Assembly (NCBI GenBank): GCA_949775045.1
Contig: OX459097.1
Coordinates: 4,851,185-4,915,184 of the forward strand
Direction: 5' to 3'
Source of the DNA: Metridium senile
Taxonomy: Eukaryota; Cnidaria; Anthozoa; Actiniaria; Metridiidae
Length of the DNA: 64,000 nucleotides
The position numbers and the translations under genes are program-made. The first letter of the stretch is position 1. Every line of letters begins with the position of its first letter. Of the stretch, positions 48,201-57,200 are shown piece after piece. The notes beneath the pieces were generated by a model. It saw nothing but the letters and a program-made list of their open reading frames with translations, was not told the origin of the DNA and searched no databases.

Positions 48201-51200
48201 GAAAAGTAACTTGTAATTCCCCCAAGGCCACTGAAGTCATTCAAACGGTTAAAATGGCCGCTCTGCGCCCAAATTTGATTTCAATCACGTGATTCAATAT
48301 CTCCGCTTTGATTGGCTAATGATTTTTGAGACAGGAACCCCAATCATTTACTCGTATAACAACATAAAAGGAAGCAAACAGACAGACCGACTGAAGAGAA
48401 AAAAAAGGAAAAAAATCAAAAATAAAACAAACACGCACAACAAACTAACAAACAGACATATAGACATATAGACAAACAAACAGACGAACAAATAAAACAA
48501 ACGAGCCTCACGAACTTACAAACAAGCATATATCATTGATTTTGCACCTTTTATACGGTTTTAAAACTTTTAAACATTCTAAAATGTATCTATATCTAGT
48601 CATCTCAGTTCAGGGGATCATAAAAGGAACTGGAATCCGTACATTTTTTTTCTTTTTTAATTTTTTTTTCATGTGGTATCCCTTTATAGGTTTCAAAATC
48701 GTCACGCCATGCCGTTTTTTCAGGGGCCTCTGAGGGGCAGGGGCTGGGGGCTTAGCCTTGAGGTTATGATCAAAACCGTCTTCGTTTTGATTCAAAAGGC
48801 TCAGCCAACCGGATAAAATTGACCTTACTTCTAAAACGATCAACTATTGTTGTCAAAATTGCCGTATTCCTTTCGTTAACACTGGAAAATAGCGTATCCA
48901 GTTTTAGGTGACCTTAGGTGTCCACACGAATCCGCGTATCCGGAGGATTCAAAAGTATCCTATCTGGAGAGTGGTTTCAAAAGTATGTGGTTTCGTTGAC
49001 CGGATTCACTGGATTCGTGTGGACAATAGGCCGATTCGCATCAAAAAGTATTGCGGTTTCAAAAGTATCCGGATCCGTGTAGATGGGGTCTAAGTTCTGA
49101 ACAATCACACTATGGTATATTGTACAGAGGCTTTTCCTGTGATACAATCCATTAATTCAATGGCTGCAGTATATTGCATTAGATGGTATAATAATAGCTG
49201 AACAATAACAATAGTAATATAAATAATAGTTATAAGTATAAGTATGTTTTATATAGTGTCAGTATCATTTCAATGTATAGCCAATATCATACAAGTCCAA
49301 ATGACTTTGTACTGTATTGATTTTATATCCAATCATATGCATTGGTTTGTATAGGTGTTGTATAGATCTATGCAAGCCCTTATCCAAACCAATGTTGTAT
49401 TGTATAGACTATCCAATCACATGCATGGGTTTGAATAAGTGTTGCGTAGATCTATGCAAGCCCTTATCCAAACCAATGTTGTATTGTATAGACTAATCCA
49501 ATCACATGCATGGGTTTGTATAGGTGTTGTATAGATCTATGCAAGCCCTTATCCAAACCAATATTGTATTGTATAGACTATCCAATCACATGCATGGGTT
49601 TGAATAAGTGTTGCATAGATGTATGCAAGCCCTTTCCAAACCAATGTGGTATTGTATAGACTAATCCAATCACATGCATGGGTTTGTATAGGTGTTGCAT
49701 AGATCTATGCAAGCCCTTATCCAAACCAATGTGGTATTGTATAGACTAATCCAATCATATGCATGGGTTTGTATAGGTGTTGCATAGATCTATGCAAGCC
49801 CTTTCCAAACCAATGTGGTATTGTATAGACTAATCCAATCACATGCATGGGTTTGTATAGCTGTTGCATAGATCTATGCAAGCCCTTATCCAAACCAATG
49901 TGGTATTGTATAGACTTATCCAATCACATGCATGGGTTTGTATAGGTGTTGCATAGATCTATGCAAGCCCTTATCAAACCAATGTGGTATTGTATAGACT
50001 AATCCAATCACATGCATGGGTTTGTATAGGTGTTGCATAGATCTATGCAAGCCCTTATCCAAACCAATGTGGTATTGTATAGACTTATCCAATCACATGC
50101 ATGGGTTTGTATAGGTGTTGCATAGATCTATGCAAGCCCTTATCCAAACCAATGTGGTATTGTATAGACTAATCCAATCACATGCATGGGTTTGTATAGG
50201 TGTTGCATAGATCTATGCAAGCCCTTATCCAAACCAATGTGGTATTGTATAGACTAATCCAATCACATGCATGGGTTTGTATAGGTGTTGTATAGATCTA
50301 TGCAAGCCCTTATCAAATACAGCATAGTAATAGACAGTGCAATACAATACGACATTGTATTGGAAAAGGTGTTGTATACAGCTATCCAATACAACATATC
50401 TTTGTCAATAGGATTTCATTGCACAATACAATGCATGTAAAATACTTTGTGGTATTGTATTAGTGTAATACAATTTCTATGCAATCCAACTATGGGATTG
50501 CATAGAGCCATTTCCTGTGTAAATCGCTAAAGTATATGTATGTTTCATTGCGTCTTTCAACTTACGTTCACATTTTGTCAAAACTCCATCCCATCTTCCG
50601 TTTGATCTACAGACACGTTGTTTTGATCCTTTTAGTTCAAAACCTTTCTTGTTGCATTGGAAGGTCACTCTGCCTAGAAAAGTGGTATTGGTTTCTTCTA
50701 TTTTCTGTCCATGCTGGGGTGTTGCTAAACGACCGCAATCTACAGCTATTGTAAAAAAATACATTAAAAATGTATCAAAAGATGTATTATTGTCATTTTT
50801 TTATTCATTCAATTGATATGATTGTGACGAAATACATGACCTCCAAGGATCAGGTGCTTTTTTGTCAATTGCATATTTCTATTAGAATTTTCTCCCTGAA
50901 ACTTTAGGTAAATTCACCGATTTTTCCTTTCAAAAATAGATTTTTTCAATACTTCTATACTTGTCTATACTTCGGTGAAAAAGTGTTGTATTTTTATAAT
51001 AGGGACTGCATGTGTATATATATTTAGAAACCTAAACTACATATTAGATATGAAACAGTACCTATATTTTTTTCATTCCCTTGTGCAAAACAATTTAATC
51101 ATCATCACCTACGTCATTATCATGATCTCCATGACTATACCATCATCACCGTCGTCATCATCATATCTCCATTGTAATGATCATCATCATCATAATTTTT

Positions 51201-54200
51201 GGGTTGAAATGATCATCTTACGTTCACATGTAGGTGTATTATTACTCCATGTCAGATTACTCTGACATTGTCTGAATTTAGGTCCTATAAGTTCATAACC
51301 AACATCACATTCATAGTACACTTTCTTCTTGAATGTGAATACATCACCAAGTCGTTTGCCATTCTTCGGTGTTCCCGGGTCTCTACAGGTATTGACTAAA
51401 GAGAAGATATTAAAGTTTTACTTGTAATACCCCCGCAATCATGTTATGAAAATAAATAGATTGGGTCTGTTTAAAATGGGTTGAAATCATGCATGTAATC
51501 AACAAAATTCATGGTAATACAATAACAAGCACGTGAATTTTAACCTTTCTCTGAAAGTACTTGCATATATGTGTTGTCAGATTTCAATGCATTACCAACA
51601 CAAAACCAGCATCTGGTTCTGACATGACAGTATGCTTGTAGCTTTTTAAAGTCGTGACAAAAATGCTAGAAATAGGAGTATATGAGTTATTGTGTTTACA
51701 TATTATGTATTTTAGTCTGAGTGCACTCCATGTTCCTCTCACCCCGCACCTTTGAGATCGTCTACCAGCAGTGAAATAGCCATAATCACAAGCATATACA
51801 ATAACTTCATTAAATTGCTACTTCTCTTTTAATTTGCTTCTCTTATATGCGTTAGTTGGTAATGGGGGCTTCATACATGTGAGAACTAAACACATAGATA
51901 ATAAGTTGGTAAAAGTTTAGCGAGCAGGGGATATATGAGAAGGATCAATTATATAGCAATATAGAAAAAAGTACTTGATAGATCATGCAATTGATCCAAT
52001 CGTTTAGCTACATTGTGAGGGACAGATCGGTATGGGAAGATTGATTATTAATAAGCTGAACACATGAACGCATTCATTAAAATGTGTATACTCTTACAGC
52101 ATTTTGGAGTGTTCTTATTCCATGTGCCATTAAAGCAATTAATCAAAGATAAACCACTCATTTTGAAGTTCTTCTTGCATGCAAATCTAATCGTTTGGCC
52201 ATTTTTGAAGTTAATGCCCCAGCGAACACCATTTTCTGGAACGCCAGGATCTGGACAAGGAGCTGTGTTAAAGCATAGTTAACTTTAGAAAAGTAAAATA
52301 ATTAGTATCTCTTTGATCAAGAATGATAAAAAGCCAATATACGTTTTCAGTTCTCGCCATTGATCAAGCTCATCCTCAACAGCGTGTTACAATTGGTTTA
52401 GCTTTTGACTACCTATTGCGGCAATTTAAGGAATGTACACTTTATCAACAAATTAAACACTTACACATTCTAGGGGCTGTAGTCAAATTCGAAAAAATAA
52501 GTTACAGGCTATCATGGCTGAGGTTGATCAACGAGAACCGTGAAAAGATATATTTAAAGAGGCGAGAGACGTAATGGTCCGTTGGGTTAGCGATCGGATC
52601 CATAATGGTCTGATTTTGATTCCCGACGCAGGCAATTACGTTGTTCCCATACATTGGCAATACACTGTATTTTCTCAGTGAGTGTCTCGTCTTCCCGGAT
52701 AAGGTCAAAAGGACGGAGTTGTCGTATGCTTCCACTCGAATCCTATATAAGTTAAACGTAAAATATCCTGTTGTATTGTTCGCAAAGAGTAGGAAATTGT
52801 CTTCCGGCACAACAGCCTGTTCTCGAAGGTATTTACTAACCACTTTCATGGCTGCAAATGTGCGCCTTCATGCATCAATCCGTTAAATCCTCCACATATC
52901 ACATGTCACTAAGATGTACATTCTCAGTTTGTGTAATCCCTGCTTATAGGAGACCATTTGATTTTTGACAATTTTATAATTTAAATAACAAAGTATTCTG
53001 ACTTACCTAAACACATAGGAGGGTACCCATTCCATGTTCCATCAATTTGACAAGTCAGAGATGACTGTCCAACCATCACATGGTTTCTATTACAAAAGAA
53101 TCGAATATTCGCCTTGTAGCTATAGCTTCCTCTGGATGGTCTTCGTATACCATTGTGAGGGTGACCAGGATCTTGACAAATTATTTCTGTAAGATAATTT
53201 TTTCAGTTAGTGTGAACCGGATAATCAAATTATGTCATGCTTCGGCCAACTGTCCTGGCATGAATACCACCGAGCGTTTTAGAGAGAAACCATCTTTATA
53301 CCGCATCAAAAACTAGTCGAATAACTATTGCTTCTGACTGGTTAGCCTCTTATAGATGTAAAAAAAACTCCAGGCAAGAACACAAGCACGTCGCCATATC
53401 TAGATTTAATTTGGTCTATATGAGAGTGCCATTCTTAAGAAGCACTACCTTGACATAGTTCAACATTTTGCAAGAGTACCAATATTATGGATATGAGAAA
53501 TAATATTTAAAAATGATTCCATAACATGCAGAATTTAGAAGTGATTTGAGCGGCATAGGTCTTTGCTATTGTTTGAAGATTTTGAATCACACAGTATATA
53601 CCTCTCACCTCGAACACAAACAGGTGGTCTTGTCCACCTTCCTTCGCCCTTGCACTTGCGCCTAGATTTCCCTTTCAATACGTAACCATCTATACATTTA
53701 TACTTCACTCGGAAGTCCATAGGAAACCTTTTCATGCGATGTGCCCTTATCAATCGGCCAAATAGAATGTTTCCAGGATTGCCACAGGACGAGACTAATA
53801 TAATATAACAATAAAACATTAAACAGCAACATATAAAATCGATTAAAAGACTTTATGTAGCATTTAAATAACGAGCAGGAGTGTTTTATCAAGTATAAAA
53901 ACCCGGGGCGTAGCCAAGAGGTTTTCATACTTGATAAAGCGCGTGCTGCGAGTTTTAAGGAGGCTCGATCCAGTAATTTTCGCGCTCAAAGCCGTAGTTT
54001 CCGCGTCAGAGGGTATTTTGACAAGATTTTTTAACACTTGTCTACATATAGAATAAAGCTTTTAAAAAATTATTTTTAATAAAATCGACAATATATTAGC
54101 CGACAAATGAAAACGCCGCCGAATTAACTATGTAGCCTATTTTTGGGAAAAATCGACCTAAACTTTTAAAACCACATAGCCTACTTTAAAGTTGTTACCT

Positions 54201-57200
54201 AGGTCAACAATCTGGCAGAGTTTAAAAAAAATTCATCTCACCGATTTTGAATTAAAACGGGACAATTTTTTTTCAGTGCAAAAAATCATTGTTTTATAAT
54301 ATTTACCGATAACAACAGACTTTGAAAAACTAAATCAAAATCCTTCCAGCCAGTATTAACAGGACATTTTTCTACATTGTCTGTGAATTTCAACAAATTT
54401 ATTCCACGGGATGTTTTTTGGGAAAGGATATAAATCGGCAAAAGTTTGTCAGTTTTTGTGCAAAACTTCTAATTTTTACTTTTGAGCACGCTAACGAAAA
54501 AATCTGAGATAATTTTTTTTATTTTTAGCTATCAAAAGTTCACCATATTTTCAAGTGCGCCTCTAAATTTTATAGTGATTGAAATATTTTGAGGCGGTCA
54601 AATAAAATTCTGAACGTGGGTATATTTGCCTTCGCTTTGCAGCGGCCGGTTTGTTTTCATGTCACCTTGTTTTGCAGGCTTTTACGTCACGCACGCAGAC
54701 TAACCAAGCGTGAAAATTTATATCCAACCTAGCAAAACTTTGATTATAAGGAAATCTAGAATATTATTACTGTTATGCTCAAAAATTAAAATTACTGACT
54801 CGAGCCTCCTTAAATGCCTAAAAAAAATCCATCAATATATATAAAAAAAATAAAACATTGAAAAATACACACAAATGAGTTAACGAAACGCACATAACCT
54901 TCTTATCATGCGCAATATTCTCTAATATATATGCCACATTTAAACAGGACTTGCAGTTGTCAGTAGGAAAAGGATATCTGGGTCATAGTGGAGGTCACAT
55001 GACTGCCTAGAGGCTTTATACCTGATAAAACCATTCATTAGCTTCTATATATTTAAGAAACATGTTTTTATATAAAAGTAATTGTATCTTTATAGAATAC
55101 TAATGAGAGGCCTTATTAGGTTTAAAGCCTCATGCATGTGACTAAATTGGTCCAACTCATTGGACTAAAGGCGTATCAATTATTTATGAGTTTTTTAAGT
55201 TCTTAAATCATTCGAAATAATGACAAAATGGCCTTTGTCCATGAACTTGTACCAAACTACCCCATAAATGATATATTTGAAAGATTAGCAAACACAAGAA
55301 CATGCAGACAAGTACCAAGCAAAACCAAGCATTACTTACTTTTTTCTTCTATCCAATCAACAAATGAATGTATCCTTGTGTAGTATCCGTACTTGCCTTT
55401 AACTCCACAACCAACGTCTGCCCAACTGACCAGGCCAACTGTCACCCATCGTCTCTTACCATCAACAACCACACTTCTTACCAAGCTACCACCACTGTCA
55501 CCTTTGCAGGAATCTTTTTTTCCTTTACTATCACCGGCACAGAACGTCACCGTCCTATTGAAGAAGTAGTCCGTGGTCAGATCACAAACAGTATTGTTCT
55601 GAATCTTCAGTGTTGTATGAAGAAGAACATCAGATCTTATCCGAGATTTCGTTGTCCTCCCCCATCCTGCTACTGTACCCACAGTACCTGGTTTAGCAAA
55701 GTCTATATTACTGATAGGCAGGCACACTGTACGAACACGAGGGCTTAGAGCTACTTTTTGGTTCAGCTTGACTAGAGCGATGTCGTTATCATAGTAGGGA
55801 TCATGTCTGAAGCCTGAATGGATGTACACTTCCGTTGGGAATCTCTCCTGTTCGGATGGTTCTCTGATTCCAGTGTTTATATCTCCTGCTATAATCTTGT
55901 ACCTGTTAAGAAATAAATTAAGCCTCCTCAAAATCATCACATCATCGCCACCAGACTATCCATGCCTTCAAATTTCCATAGCAACACAATTGTTATCTTC
56001 AAAACCAATTTCATCTTTGTCATAATAGTAATATCATCATAATCATATCAAAATCATCATTATTTAACAATTATTCGCCGAAGGCGAAGTGATTATCGGT
56101 GAATATTTACCGAGCGGCGAGTCTTCGACTAATCTCGGACTGGCCATTTGCGGACCCTGCTGTGAGAGGTCATCTAATCCCACTCGATCAATCTTCAAAA
56201 ACATTTCAGCATCAACGGCTTAAATAATAGTTTTGTACAATTGTTGGTCATGATTGGAAATGTCTTCCTGGATTAATTTTTATTCTTTAATAAAATAAGC
56301 AATTTTAAAATATGTCAACTGTTTGTTAACGACCAAGTCCTGTGAGTTGCGAGTTAATATTTACAAAATAAGTTTAAGGTTATTGATAATCAAACATAGA
56401 GAGTTTCGTCCGTCATTATTCCGTTGTCGAGTATAAGTAATTTACTTTGTTGCATCATCTTTGTTAATTGTCGATCAATGGATTTAGATCTAGGCCAAAC
56501 TTGTGTGTCCAACATCATCAGAAGGGGACACAATGTTTTTCTAACCGGTGAGGCTGGCACTGGCCAGTCCGAGATTAGTGCACGACCTGCCATCGCGACG
56601 AGGTCGTTTTTCAAAACCCCGAGTTGACGAGACCACCTTCGGCGTTACGAAAGTTAGATCGGCGAAGAGCAGTCTTTCATCAGTGTCCCTAGTTGTTGTC
56701 AACGTAATCCAATTAGTGTGGAAGACGAGTGGTCGAAGGGGCCGCCGCTTGTTTCCTGCCCCTCTCTCTTATATATGAGTCATATCTTTTCGTGTGACGG
56801 CGTTCAGCTAGTACAGCGGTACTCGCGCAAAGCGTTTGTATATTTGAAACCTGTATAACGATCGTTCGAACGTTGAAAGCAAGCTACAAGAAAGCTGCGG
56901 AAATAAAGGGCTTTTAGGCGGCTAAATCAGCATAATCAGTTAAGTAGACCTATATTTATCTAAACTAGGATAAATTAACAAATAACTAGCATAAATTTAC
57001 ATATTATTAGTGTCCTAGCGCCCTTGGCCTGAGGTGAATAATCGTTTTAGTATAAATACAAAGGTGATTATTTCAAAAAAGAAAGAAGAAAACAGCATTT
57101 AAAGTGAAAATATTTTATTTTTTTAAAGCGCGACCGTCACGCGAAAGTGTCCGGCTCGCATTGTCTCGCTTAATGACAAAAAAAAAAAAAAACGTGAAAA

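Larger units (their letters stand above)
44118..50519 (+). mobile_element. 6.4-kb CACAG-ended DNA transposon, copy 2
   Basis: Same ends as copy 1, but flanked by a different 3-bp duplication, TAA (44115-44117 and 50520-50522). It is therefore an independent insertion rather than a segmental duplication. It carries about 145 bp at 48581-48725 missing from copy 1 and has different array lengths. Its right end is only 46 bp from the CCP5 exon of gene B. Confidence 0.75.

Noticed and set aside
48289..48843. Small frames inside the CACAG transposons (also 41442-42103 and 46990-47223)
   Set aside because: Short, without domains, and most are shared merely because the two elements are near identical.
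37074..50519. Simple 7-kb segmental duplication
   Set aside because: Each copy has its own 3-bp target duplication (TAT, TAA) and the flanks differ, so independent transposition fits better.
52323..52849. Overlapping reading frames on both strands in a gene B intron
   Set aside because: No recognisable domain, no conservation in gene A, and composition typical of chance frames in an inserted segment.
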